Positions 22,459 to 33,109 of a stretch of 64,000 nt of DNA are shown here, one piece after another. The position numbers and the translations under genes were made by a program. The stretch comes from Crocodylus rhombifer. Lineage: Eukaryota > Chordata > Crocodylia > Crocodylidae. The stretch is taken from positions 409,626 through 473,625 of the forward strand of contig JAVSML010024365.1 of NCBI GenBank assembly GCA_038503035.1, given 5' to 3'. Positions within the stretch are counted from its first letter, which is position 1. Every line of letters begins with the position of its first letter. The notes under the pieces are model-generated. The model had not been told where the DNA came from, searched no databases, and was given only the letters and a program-made list of their open reading frames with translations.

Positions 22459-22636
22459 GCGTCTACACAAGACACTTACTGCCCATTCGCGCAGTGTTAT
22501 TAGGCGAATGCGCAGTAAACGTCACATACGCAACTGCACGGTAACTCTAGCTACTGCACATTTAGTTAGTACTTTATTGAGCAAGCACTAAACTAAATGC
22601 GCAGCCTCTCAGGTGCATTAATGAACGTGTAGACGC
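22459..22636. mobile_element. MITE-like element with short terminal inverted repeats
   Basis: A 178-bp unit. The left end GCGTCTACAC (22459-22468) is the exact reverse complement of the right end GTGTAGACGC (22627-22636). The interior has further short inverted pairs, for example CATTCGCGCAGT against GAATGCGCAGT and TTTAGTTAGTACTTTA against TAAACTAAATGC. It has no coding capacity, as expected of a non-autonomous DNA transposon. Such short CG-bearing elements are common in crocodilian genomes. The superfamily (Harbinger-like or hAT-like) is not settled, and no clear target-site duplication was seen. Confidence 0.7.
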
Positions 22637-25075
22637 GCTGTCTGTCTGTCCGTGGATTCCTTATTTTCCTGTTCTACACTTTGTGCTTGATTCAGACTCC
22701 CCTGCAATCAGTGAGAAAGCTCCCCTTGATAGCACCGAGCTTTCAGTTCTTCGGGTACTTCAGCTATGAGGTCTGTAGAAAAAAAGCCTGGCTGGAGGGA
22801 GCCAGATGGGACCAAGCTGAACTGCAACAAGAAGGCTTCTGTTTGCTTTGCGTTTCTTTCACAAGCACTGAGCCGGGGTCAGTGTCGTTCTAGGCGATAC
22901 TTTAAGGAAAAGATCCTGGACAGAAAGCAGATTTTGGATTTTTTTTTTTGTTTGCCTGGTTGCTTGGACTGAATCATTACTTGGAAGCCAAAAACCTGTC
23001 CTGCTAGCCAGAGCAACCCAGACAGCACCGCCTCGGCTGGCACCGGTGCTGGCTGCAGGTGAGTTAGCATCTCAGCCAAAATTCACGGGGAGGCTCCGAT
23101 CGTACCATGTGTGCATGCACGTGTGTTCCTCCTTGGAGAGGGCGCAGCTGAACATTAGCAAGCGCTGAAGATTAGTAAAAGGCAGAAAGCAGTACTCCAT
23201 TGACTGGATTGCAAAAAAAAAAGAAAAAAAAAGGGGGCCATTAATGCTAAGCTTCAGCCAGTGGAACACAGAAAGCGGTATTAAAGGATTTGCTTTTCAT
23301 GACCATAATTCAGAGTTACTGTACATTTGATGTTTAATGTATGAACCACAGGTGATTTCAAACTGGCACGGCCTTCTCTAAATAGTGTTTTAATCTAAGT
23401 GTGTTTTTTTTTTAAAGGTTCAGACACTAAGTCTGTCAGACAAGGGGAGAAAAAAAAATAAGGCAAAGCTAGGTGTGAGAATCCAATGTGGGCACAGGCT
23501 TTTGTTCAGTCTTTTATTGAGGTTTTACTTCTAATCTCTGCCTTTTTGATGCAATTTAAGATTAAGGAAATGAAAAGCAAGGCTGCCTGTGAACAGTTCT
23601 ACAAACAGGACAGCCCAGGGGCGTTCATAAGACAGTTTTGTAAGAGGCTTTGGGCTGCTTTCCCCAGGAAAGAGCAGGCCCGGAGGCTAGGCAGCGGCAC
23701 ATCCGGGCGCCGGCGGAGCTGGAAGCAGGGACAGGTTCCCGCAGCCGAGGATCAGAGCCGAGCGGCAATCGCAGGTGAACGGGGAGGCTGTCCCCGGCCT
23801 CGGCAGAAGGCTTGGCCCCATGTTACACTCGGCACACGTTTCACTTAGATTGCAGTGAATCAGAAAGTTTCCCACGCCGCTGCACAGTAATCCCAACACC
23901 TGCGATCTCAGGCCCCCGAGCAGGGCTGTGTGGCCGACAAACAGCTGATTATCAGTCCTAGCCCCCGTCTCACCAATTCAAGACTCCCATGGGGTGCGGG
24001 GCTGGCGCCCACAGACAGCTGGTTGTGGGCCCCAGCCTGCTCATCGCACCAGTCTTGAACTGGCTCCATTATCAGCTATTATCACACTGAAGCCAGTGAG
24101 AAGCACTGGTATCACCCCCATGCAGAGGTCCTACAATAGCACAACATGTATTACTTGACACATGGGCATCTATGTGTTCAGGCAGGAAACCGTGTGGTAG
24201 TAAAGGAAGGACTTTTTGGGCGAGGAGGATTTCCTGATCGTGTTAAGCGCGGTTCACGTGTCATAAGTGTAATGTGTGACGAGACAGCACAGGGGGCTAA
24301 CAAGCAGACAAGTACAGCAGCTGCACTTGTGCCACTCTCCTCAATTTGGACACATGGCCACAGACCCTTCGACATGCCGGCTTGGTCTGAATGTGATCCG
24401 GGGGGTATTTAAGCGTGCGTGCTGCTTCCCGTGTGTAAGGTACCCTGCTGAAGAAGTCACTACAGGCCTTCCTGTATTGCGGCTGCTTGGGCCTGAAGTC
24501 AGTGGCAAGGGGTGACTTGCTTTACTGCACCCTAGATGGGACTTTTCAGCCATGCCTGTGGTGCCAAGCCCAGATAACAGTCCGCACAGGCGACTGGGCT
24601 CTCTGCACATGTGTAGAGCTGATGCACTAGCATGCAATACTCGACTAGCATTGCACTAGCGTGCGATAGATAGACTGCTCCCAACAGCCCAGCTACCATG
24701 TGCTACACCAAATACATCCTTTCCCTTTGCCTCCTTCTCCTCCCACGTGTTGCCTATGAAGACTGTATGCTCTTTGGGGCAGGTATGTCTTTTGCTATGC
24801 ATGCATCTGCTGATAGAAGAACAGAATCCGCTCTTGCCTGGGGCACGTAGGAGTGACTGCGATAAAAATGATGCATGAGGGTGTTTTGTGCGCTGTATCG
24901 CTGGGGTGAATCGGCAGACCCGCCCCCATCTTTTGGGAGGTATCTATCACCCGTTCCAGCCAGCCATTAGCGGTATTTGTATTCGTACAGTGAGATCCTT
25001 TGAAACACTGCGACAACAAGGAGGAAACAAGCTCCTGCCAGAGAAGCCATCTAAGATAATCAAATCCTTCCGCAT
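22637..25075. other. No gene recognised; CpG-rich patch at 23690-23830
   Basis: AT-rich at 22880-22980 and 23210-23480 with A and T runs (22935-22950, 23213-23235, 23403-23414). A CpG-rich patch lies at about 23690-23830. A degenerate duplication may exist around 23940-24055. Open frames (120 codons plus at 23486-23848; 98 codons minus at 24341-24637) lack domains. Confidence 0.35.
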
Positions 25076-25079
25076 GGTG

Positions 25080-25320
25080 ATGAATCAGTGCTGTTTATCC
25101 CAGTGCGCTGTGAGGTCGCCGGCAGACCACACAAAATCATTATTAAAGAACTTCGCCATTTGTTCAGGATCACTTGCAGCCTCATTACCCGGATGGGAGA
25201 TGATCTCGCTCTGTCCTGGGCGCAGATCCAAAGAGGTCATTAATAACAATTGTCACAAATTTTGCACAGGGAAGAAAGATTTATCTTCAATTAACACTGT
25301 GTAATTCTCCAAGCTTTTGC
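25080..25320. promoter_or_regulatory. Candidate conserved non-coding element
   Basis: A block with ACACAAAATCATTATTAAAG near 25127, CATTAATAACAATTGTCAC near 25238, and CTTCAATTAACACTGTG near 25284. The last two combine TTAAT, SOX-like ACAAT and CAATTAA cores. A 138-codon plus frame runs through it with no recognisable domain. Either an enhancer-like block or unclassified unique DNA. Confidence 0.3.
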
Positions 25321-25946
25321 CTTGCAGGTAAACAGTTTGTGGGAAGCTTTAAAAAAACAAAGAATAAGCTTTTTTTTTCCCAAAGAGCTGGAAGGGGGAA
25401 GATCAGTCATCCATCCCTGTCATCTGGAGCTCCACAGACCAAAGGGGTCCGTCAGCAAAGCAAAGACACCTCCTTGTTGAGTCCGATGCAGCAGAAGACA
25501 GCGATGGACCTGATCCAGCCTCCCTGGAAACTGAGCCTTGAGGGGCTTTTACCATTGCTGAGCAGCAGCAGCATTGGACCCTAGGGGCTCATTCAGACTG
25601 AAACCAAGGCTTTCCATGCTCATTCTTCATTGCTGTCTTCCCTAGAAGAACAGGCTGGTAATAGGAGCTTTGTTAAGCCCGACACAACTTCTGCTTCTCC
25701 CTGTAAACACCTACTTGAAGGCTGACGTCTTCCTGTCCCTGGCATCAGCTGCCCTGCAGCCTGCAACCTCTCTTATTTGCTTCAGAGCTGGGGCCCTGAG
25801 CAAGCACGATGGAGCAGCTGGAGCTAAAATAATCCCATCCGAGTCCCTGGGAACAACAGCGAGAAACAGAGAAGCCGGCTGCCCAAAGGCATCAAGGGTT
25901 CACAGTTTGGGGAAGTTTTAGCCCCGCTGTTCTCAGAGGGGCTGAG
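25321..25946. other. No gene recognised
   Basis: Mixed DNA with two short plus frames (25339-25584 and 25670-25921) that show no domain. No repeat family recognised. Confidence 0.4.
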
Positions 25947-26035
25947 GTACCTTGCTCCCACTGGGATCTATTGATGAGCCTGTCTCAGTGGGAGATGGGT
26001 GCCTAAATCCCTTTCACAATGTAGCCCAATTTGCA
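25947..26035. repeat. Old dispersed repeat fragment with stem
   Basis: The text 'gatgggtgcctaaatccctt' near 25995-26014, preceded by 'cagtgggagat', matches the 'gtgcctaaatacctttg' signature also present at about 34420-34440. The fragment also holds CTCCCACTG (25956-25964) and CAGTGGGAG (25986-25994), which pair as a 9-bp stem. I recognise the signature from reptile dispersed repeats but cannot name the family. Confidence 0.5.
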
Positions 26036-26635
26036 TTAAGAAAGATGGCTCGACAGGATGAGTGTGGCACAGTGAGGGTGTGGTGCAGAGTGCATGCAGA
26101 CGGGAGCCCCACGGGCAGTGAGAAACCAGCGTGTCATGGGGGGAAAAAACTTAGAAGATCTGAAAAATCAAAGGCATGCTCCGAGCCAGGGCATCATGCC
26201 GCAAGTGGCTTAGGCCACCTCTGCGTGGCAGGCGACGGGTCAGGGCGAGGACAGGCAGCACAGCTGCAAAGACGGCAAGAGGCAGACGGTGCTGCTGGGG
26301 CTGGGTCTTGAAGTGGCCCATGCAGTGCAGCGCTGGAGTCGGGCAGGGGACGTCTGTGAAGAAGCAGGCACCTCGCCCCCAGCAAGACCAGCATCGCCTT
26401 GCCCTGCCACTACACCGGCTATGAAAACAATCCTAAAGGAGAGGGAGAGAGAGAAAACCGTGCAATGCCCCAAGTAGAGACGCGTGCAAGGAAAGGGTGT
26501 TCATTTCAAAGCCTGTCTGCTCCCAGCCTGACTCTACTCCAGCTGCCCTGACTTTGCAGGGCCCTTTGCTGCTGGTTTTTAGGCTTCTTGTATTTCTCCC
26601 AGTTCTCCCTGAGGAGCCCTGACAGCTGCATTACA
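26036..26635. other. No gene recognised
   Basis: GC-rich DNA with overlapping plus and minus open frames (119 codons plus at 25952-26311, 82 plus, 77 minus), indicating chance frames. A short purine-rich stretch lies near 26438-26457. Confidence 0.4.
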
Positions 26636-26639
26636 CCGG

Positions 26640-26770
26640 CACTGTGAGCCGCGCATGACATCATTGGTAATCGGAGCGGCCAGCCAGAGCCATTAGTCTA
26701 ACGGTTTGCCCTTCGCTTTTATTGTGCTGAAAATTTAATTGGCCGTTGATTCGAAAAAAAGAAAAATCCT
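26640..26770. promoter_or_regulatory. Candidate conserved non-coding element
   Basis: A short block with TGACATCATTGGTAATC near 26657, GCCATTAGTCTAACGG near 26689 and AAATTTAATTGGCCGTTGATTC near 26732 (core TTTAATTGGC). Motif-based proposal. Confidence 0.25.
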
Positions 26771-27795
26771 TTCTCTTCCCTTTAGTCTGCCAGTCGCTTC
26801 CTTTCTCTTGGGATTCCCGTTCTGGCCGCGGATTCCTCGAGGACGCTGCAAATGCTCTGGGAAGAATTTCCAATGCCGACCTGCCTGGTTCGGCTTGTTA
26901 GAAAGTGTGTGTCACACGGCAGCTGAAAGACAAAAGAGTTCCCACTCTTGCCATAGGCAAGAAGTGCAGTTCAAGAACCTGCCCTCATAGTGATCCCACT
27001 GCACTGCAAATGCATTGACCATGCATGTACCCTTGCAGACACTTGAACCTTGGAAAAGCTACGTGAAACGCTACCTCCCCTCGCAATGCTGAGCTGGACG
27101 GGAAGGTGTGCGACACAGGAGCCAGATGAGCCACGGAGGACCACACATGGTTTACTTCTCGTCTCAGCATCACAGCCCCAAGTGGCTTCAGTGATCTGTG
27201 AGATTAGGCATAGACTCCTCTCCTCTCCCTTGGAAGTTGCTGTTTGATGTGGCCGTGTTCGGGCAGGGCGATGGGACACCGGGCAAGAAACCGGCAGTGT
27301 GCGTATGCCATAAAAATCTGGACTAGAGACCCTGAAGAAGTAGATGTCTCCTGATACTCCCAACACACTAGGGCTAATTTCTCAAAGCATCTTCATTTTC
27401 CTGTCTTCCCATGAGCCATTCTCCCAAGCAGCATCTTCTCCGTGCAGCGCTGAGCACGGATGCTGGTGTGCATTGGAAAGCTTTGCTCAGGTGCCCCAAT
27501 ACCATGTACTTTCCACCATGGTGGAAACTAAGCAAAACTGAAGTTGAACGCACCCATTTTTTCACCATAACTGGCCAAAAAAAAAAAAAAAAAGCAATGT
27601 GTTTCCTTCCTCTTGTTTCTGCCAAGTGCATGCCGCAAATTTTCATGCAGTTTTCCCTGAAAAGCCGTTTGATCATAAACTACAGGGGAAATCTGAATGT
27701 ATGAACCAGACACATCTGGAATAGCTGCAAATAAAAAATCTCTACAGATCATTTTGGTGATGAAAAAAGCTGATGTTTAACTTTTGGAGATTTTC
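26771..27795. other. No gene recognised; A17 run at 27577-27593
   Basis: Mixed DNA with overlapping short frames on both strands. The A run at about 27577-27593 is a simple homopolymer; nothing upstream of it looks like a processed transcript or SINE body, so no retroposed copy is called. Confidence 0.4.
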
Positions 27796-27804
27796 CCCTG
27801 GAGC

Positions 27805-27892
27805 GGCTCAGGAGGCAGGAGGAGGGTGGGAGGGAGGAAAGGAGAGGGAGAGATTGAGAGGGAGAGAGAGGAGAGGAAAAAGTGGTGAAAGG
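27805..27892. repeat. Purine-rich (GA/GGA) low-complexity tract
   Basis: About 85 bases almost free of pyrimidines on the plus strand, built of GGA, GAGG and GAGA units. Such mirror-like purine tracts can form triplex DNA. No periodic unit is regular enough to call a microsatellite. Confidence 0.8.
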
Positions 27893-27899
27893 AAACGCA

Positions 27900-28150
27900 C
27901 CACCGGAGCTTTCATTTAAATAAAGAGCAGAGTCGCATTGTGCTCCATTGATTACAATTTTTTTTTCTGACTGTTGTGACATTTGCAGGAAGGCTAATTT
28001 ATTCAAGCATGGAAATCTTTAAAAACTTAATTAAGTTATTTCTGCGATTTCCATGCCTTATTGTTTCGACTTCACATTTAACTTTAATTCTGGTTAATAT
28101 TAAAAAAAAAAGAAAAAAAAAAAAGAAGATGATGATGAAGAAGAATTTTT
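27900..28150. promoter_or_regulatory. Candidate conserved non-coding element ending in an A/GA-rich tract
   Basis: AT-rich sequence with GATTACAATTTTTTTT, GGCTAATTTATTC, AAACTTAATTAAGTTATT (an inverted pair around TTAATTAA) and TTTAACTTTAATTCTGG. It is followed at 28100-28146 by an A-rich tract grading into GAT/GAA units. The frame at 27976-28584 spans both but is low-complexity in this part. Regulatory reading is inference. Confidence 0.3.
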
Positions 28151-29230
28151 TTAAAAGGGGGAAAGAAATGACTGGTAGAAAATCCAATTTGTGCCTTTTG
28201 TCAGCTCTGCTCTGGCAGGCCGGTCCCCGCAGAACCGGAGCTCAGACTCCATCTGCCTGGCGGGTCCGTGCCAGGAAAGTGGGGAGATGTGGGGTCACGG
28301 CTGATTCAGTCGCTGCCCCGAAGCTTTTCCATCTGGGGTGTCCCTCCGACATGCTGCTGCAGCTCTTTCATCACTGGGGTATTGATTCAGTGCGGGGAGA
28401 GGGGAGATTTGAAGGAGGGAGAGAAGGAAGAGACAAAGCCAGGGCATCGAAGGCAAATGAAGTGGTGAGCAGGGGAGCGCACCGCAATCCCAGCCTTTCC
28501 TGGGTGTCCCGGCTGCAGCCAGGACAATGCATCTCCCGTCTCCCCCATCACCGCAGGCTGCCTCTGTGGCAGAAAGGCCTGTAGGACATGCATCCAGTTT
28601 ACTTGCACTCAGCCCAGGGTCCGTTAGCCCATGACCACCCTCCAACACACTCCCCAAGCCAAGGGCCAAGTGGCAGCTGAACCAGTGATTTGGGGGGATG
28701 CAGAGGCTCTTCTGCCAGATATGTGTCCCTGTGTGCCTGCCAGGGCAATCCCCGTTAGCCTGGCACACCAAAAGCAGCCAGAACTGAGCATCTGACCATA
28801 GAGTTGATTGCACCTTGGCAGGGCCAGGGGCTCTCCATGGCACTGGGTGGTCCCTCCCAAAACGCCGGGTCTTGCAGAACACGAGGCTTTGAAAGCCAGA
28901 CGGCAAAGCATTAAGCAGGTTGCACTGAAGGCCTGCAAACCCTGAGCCCAGGACATGCCGATGCAATGCAGCCATGCTTGGGTGGCCCTTCAGGCAGGCT
29001 AAGTAGCAGGCACCTGGTGCTAATTAGTCTGCCCATCATGGTGCATGAGCAGGGCTACACTGCTTCCTGATCAGGAGGCAGCTCACATGGTACAGCGCAG
29101 CGTGCATGGAGGTGTGCTGGCGGGCACGGTGAGTTGCTGCGTGCACGTGGCCTTTGGTACGTACGCAGTCCTTGTTAGCACAGTATCCAAGCAGGTAGCC
29201 GTCCCTCTGGGGCTTGCTCCCATGTGAGAT
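28151..29230. other. No gene recognised
   Basis: GC-rich DNA. A 226-codon minus frame (28295-28975) lies opposite a 202-codon plus frame (27976-28584), and neither shows a known domain. Nothing else recognised. Confidence 0.4.
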
Positions 29231-29234
29231 GCAG

Positions 29235-29325
29235 GGATGCTAGATGCATTGTCCAAAGTCTCACAAGAAACCTGCAGTGGAGCAGATTGGAGCCCAGCCT
29301 GGGTCCCCCACGGGCCCTCGGGGCT
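29235..29325 (+). mobile_element. Possible MIR-type SINE remnant
   Basis: The run 'ccaaagtctcacaagaaacc' near 29251, 'cagtggagcagattgga' near 29275 and 'gcccagcctgggtc' follow the order of the MIR core-to-tail segment (aaggtcacacag, gcagagctgggat, acccaggtc). Divergence is high, so the call is tentative. Confidence 0.35.
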
Positions 29326-29499
29326 GGGCCCCCGCATGCAGCCTGGGGAAGCTGCGCTCTTTAGGGAATCTCTGCTCCCAATCCGAAAACACACGGAGCC
29401 AAAAAACGCTCCGGACATAAAACACAAAGTGCTCTAAACTGTCCCCAAGGTAACATTTAGGCACCATTGGAGGGAGAAAAAAAAAAAGACTCCCTCACT

Positions 29500-29745
29500 G
29501 TCCAGCATTTGCAAAGCATTAGGCTAATTTCCCTCGGGCCTGCAGACGAAACATTCTGTATTCCTGCTACATTTCTGCATATTATTTTTAAGTCATTAAT
29601 CTCTGCCTCGTATTGTGATTCAAGAACTTTAATAAGAGAAATTTATGGCATGTCTCCTCCAATCAACACCATAATTCATGGCAGTGTTGAATGCCCTACA
29701 CTAATGGATATTGCTTTCATCTGGTTCCTCTCTCCCCCCCTTTCT
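29500..29745. promoter_or_regulatory. Candidate conserved non-coding element
   Basis: About 245 bp of apparently unique AT-rich sequence with CATTAGGCTAATTTCC near 29517 and GCATATTATTTTTAAGTCATTAATC near 29577 (core TTTAAGTCATTAATC). Further on are CTTTAATAAGAG near 29627, CACCATAATTCATGG near 29668 and CTAATGGATATTGC near 29701. It lies just 5' of an old CR1. The evenly spread homeodomain-type cores resemble deeply conserved enhancers, by inference only. Confidence 0.38.
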
Positions 29746-30034
29746 TTTTGGAATTCGTTAGCCAGGCGCTCTTGATCTGTTAACAGGAAGGGCATCTGCT
29801 CCCTTCCACTGTTGCAGTCCCCAGTGGGCTCTGCATTTTGCACAACACATCAGCTTTGGAGGGGCCCTTCAAAGTCCTTGGACACTAAGGCAGGCTCTGG
29901 GCAGGCGCCTTTACTTCACCTGCAAAAGGAGAGGAGCGTTCCCCCTCCCCTGCCCCCAGCACAAGGAGTTAATGAGCCCTACTACAGCTTGCAGCTAGGG
30001 GACTTAATTGGAAATAAATGGGAAATCGCTGCTG

Positions 30035-30690
30035 ACAAAATTTGCAAATGACACCAAGGCTGGCGGAGGGGTAAGCAGCGCCCAGAACAGGTGGCCAGGC
30101 AGCAATCAGGGGTTTGCATGAACTGGGTCCAAAGCTCACCGAAGGGGTGTACTCCTGAGCCCACCTGACATAAGGTCCCAGGGAGCAGCTCTGGTCAAAA
30201 CACGAAGGCAGCCCTTGGAGGTATGGACAGGGGAGAAGGGACTAAGAGGTGACATTACCTGGGGCGGCTGCTGCTGGGGTCCTGTGCACTGACCCAGCGC
30301 CCGCCCTTCAAAAGGGAGACTGAAAAATTGAGGTAGGGGGAAAAAGCCATAAAAGTGATTTAAGGGCTGGAGAAAAAAGCCTCACGGTGAGTGACTTAAA
30401 GAGCTCTTATCACAAAGAAAGCTGAGAGGTGACTCGACTATAGGGTATAAGTATCTCCACAGGGAGAAAATACTGGGTACTAAAGGGCTCTTTAATCTAG
30501 TGGAGAAAAGCATAATAAGAACCCAAGAGTCGAAGCTGAAGCCAGATGAATTCACATGCAAATAAGGCACACCGTTTTTATAGTGAGGGTGATTAACCAC
30601 CGGAACAAGCTTCCAAGGGAAGCCGTGAATTCTCCATCCCCTGCTACCTGCAAATCACGCCCGGCTGTCTTGTGGAAGATATGCTTGAGC
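30035..30690 (+). mobile_element. Old CR1 LINE fragment (different subfamily)
   Basis: Sense-strand remnants of ORF2 and the 3' end. Near 30037-30062 the text translates to KFANDTKAGG, a decayed CR1 motif C (normally FADDTK). Further on are 'aggtgactcgactataggg' near 30427, 'aagtatctccacagggaga' near 30449, 'aataaggcacaccgttttt' near 30560 and 'agtgagggtgattaaccac' near 30582. The last blocks belong to an older CR1/L3-like group than the other copies here. Divergence is high and all frames are broken. Confidence 0.75.
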
Positions 30691-31285
30691 CAAACACAAA
30701 AGGTGCGGGGGAGAGCGACCGTCATGGTCCGTGTCATACGGAAGCCAGACCAGAAGAGTTCATGGCCATGAAAGCAATGCTCGTCCCGTAGCTGGGGTTC
30801 ATGCCCCACTGTCACCCCAGGCACCACGGGTGCGAATGGAGGTCTCAGGTTGGGGCTAGGATGTGAGCAGAGGTGGGTCGCTTGGTGCAGGAAAGTGCAA
30901 TATGTCCCCCACTGCAGGCCATGAGCTTGCTATGCCCTTCGTGGAGGACAACCAGGCCTTCAGCTCAGGGAGCATCCCCATGCCAAATGGTCAGAGCGTT
31001 GCCCAAGAGCTCAACAGACCCTTGGCAAAGGCACTCGGTCCCCTCATCCTGCTTTCCCAGTCAAAATGGTAGTGCTTCCCACCAAGCTGGGGGTGCTATG
31101 AGAACGGGCACGGTAAGGCTAGCAGGGGGCTCGGACATCACACCAGCCGGGGCCCTACAGGTATATAGTGTAGACTGGAGTGGAAAGGGAAAGCAAGCAA
31201 GCTGAAAAGAGATTCCAGCACTGCCCCTGTGTGCAGACAGCAAGCCAAAAGCCTCAGGGCCAGCAGGCCAGGGCCACGTGGATGG
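30691..31285. other. No gene recognised
   Basis: Mixed sequence following the CR1 remnant. Short overlapping plus frames (30863-31072, 30873-31205) have no domain. Confidence 0.4.
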
Positions 31286-31289
31286 CTGC

Positions 31290-31520
31290 AAAATATTTTC
31301 ATTTTTCTTTGTCAAAATAACAGCGTCTCACCCCTTGATTGCCATTAAAGCCGCGTGCAGCGTCGGGCTCCAAAAACCCCAGCAGTCAACAAAGTGGATT
31401 GTTAAGTTGAGGCTCTGGAGAGTTATTCGCGGCAGCTGAAATCACCGGCACTCCTTGTTCCAGGACTTTTGTGCCGTGCTGGGCTGGCCCGGCGTGATAT
31501 GCGGCAGTGATATTATCGAA
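31290..31520. promoter_or_regulatory. Candidate conserved non-coding element
   Basis: An AT-rich to mixed block with CAAAATATTTTCATTTTTC, GATTGCCATTAAAGCC, CAACAAAGTGGATTG and GTGATATTATCGAACC. The neighbouring downstream DNA (31520-31720) is CpG-rich. The pairing of an AT-rich core and a CpG-rich edge is suggestive but not proof. Confidence 0.25.
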
Positions 31521-33105
31521 CCAAGCAAAGCTTCGGAGAGGACAAAACTCGAGCCCGCCCCTCCTGCGGCAGCTTCAACGCGTTCCCCAGCCACCGCCAA
31601 GCCCGCGGAGGTGCCAGCTCTGCTTGTACCAGTCCTACCTGGAGACATAGCGAGCGGCTCCACTCGGCTGATCATGCAGGGACGAGGGTTTCATGGCCGC
31701 GGAGGGCTTGCATCCAGCAGACAATCAAACAAATTACAATGCACTACTTTGAAATTGCTTGCATTGGTAAGAAAGCCTCTGTTGTCTTACTGGATCAAGC
31801 CAAGCAGCCCCTGCAAGCGCGAGGCAGGGGACCTCTGCACGGGCAAAGGAAGGGGCGAGTGTAGCACCCGGGAGCGAGAGGCAGGACAACGTTCAGGCGG
31901 GGTGTTAGTGTGTGCCAGCACATGACAAACCCATACTGACACATCTACACTGCGGCCCTTATTCATGGTAGCTGGCTGCAAACTGGCACCGGCGAGCTGG
32001 CACGGGCTACAAGAACGCCCTCACATTGCTGTGTGGGCACGCCAGCAGGGTCCCCGCGGGCTGGGGCAGCTGCTCTGTTCTTACTTCTGGATTTGAGGAC
32101 ATGAAATGTGGCTGAGATGGGCCAGCTTTGTCCGGGGGCAAGCCAGGGATGACTGTGCCTTGTAGTTTCATGGAGCCCCAGCTTGAGAAGGGGTATCGCC
32201 ATGCCATAGAGGGGTTGCCCCCTAAGCACCCCGCGATCCCCAACCTGCCCAGCGCAAGGCACCGTTCTGCTGCGACCCGAGTGACCGCCGAGCCGATGGA
32301 CTTCTGCCCCATGCCTGGTGCAGAAATCACGGCTGAATGCTGCGGGTCAACCCCTGGAAAGGCGACTAAATAAAGCCACCAGCTACACGGAGCTGAATTG
32401 GACACAGCAGGAAGCAAATCCACTTTCTTCCTGCCCATAACGTTTCTTTATTTCCCTCTGACTGTAACTCCAGCGACATTTGTATTCTTCAGCCAATAGC
32501 TGTCCGGTGCATATGGAATACATTTGCTTTGGGTGTTTGCCATTAATGTTTTCATTTCTGTTTAGTGTCAGGAGTTTTCGATTACTGGCCTTGCAGAGCA
32601 GAGAGCTTATGTTTTCATGCTCCCTTTGTTTCCATTTCCACAAGCCATCAGAGTAAATTACAGGATAGGAGCCCTGCCCTGCAGAATGGGAGATGAAATC
32701 TCATTACCGGCCTATATCTGAATTTGTCTGCGTCGGCCTGGTCATCGGTTAACAAGACCTGGATCTACGCATGACCTTGCTCCCCTGGCAAGAGCACTGG
32801 CGAGGCAGGAGACTCCGTCCATCCCTCTGCTCTTGCAGGTCTCCTGGCCCTGATTTCACCCTTTCCTGTGTTTCACTTAAAGTGCCCCTGTGACACATGC
32901 CGCGAGCAAGGGGTGAGCTAGAACAAGCTTCATGCAAGCACGGTGCCTGCTGGCTCAGCCGGGGGGCTGGATCCTGATTGCAACCCTGTGATTGCGGCTG
33001 GCCGTGGTCGAACGGCAGGCGCAGACACTGCCTCTTCTGCCTTCCTCTGACTCCCCGCCGTGGCCCTGGCCCTGGCCCTCCCTCCGCTGGGGTTTTATTT
33101 CTCAA
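31521..33105. other. No gene recognised
   Basis: CpG-rich at 31540-31720, then mixed. A 156-codon plus frame (31455-31925) and a 143-codon minus frame (32007-32438) show no domain. The AT-rich part at 32430-32660 ('cattaatgttttcat' near 32541) may hold a weak regulatory island. Confidence 0.35.
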
Positions 33106-33109
33106 CTTT

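Noticed and set aside
23940..24060. Degenerate tandem duplication with CAGCTG and CACCA words
   Set aside because: The similarity needs several gaps and mismatches and could be chance.
27577..27593. A17 run as the tail of a processed pseudogene or SINE
   Set aside because: The upstream sequence shows no transcript-like or SINE-like body and no flanking duplication.
28295..28975. 226-codon minus-strand open frame
   Set aside because: It lies opposite a 202-codon plus frame and shows no domain; chance in GC-rich DNA is the simplest reading.
31455..31925. 156-codon plus-strand open frame in CpG-rich DNA
   Set aside because: Alanine/proline/serine-rich peptide without known motifs, with a minus frame over part of it.
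31920..32050. Possible second MITE starting near 'acatctacactgc'
   Set aside because: No matching inverted end was found nearby, so the resemblance to element ends is too weak.
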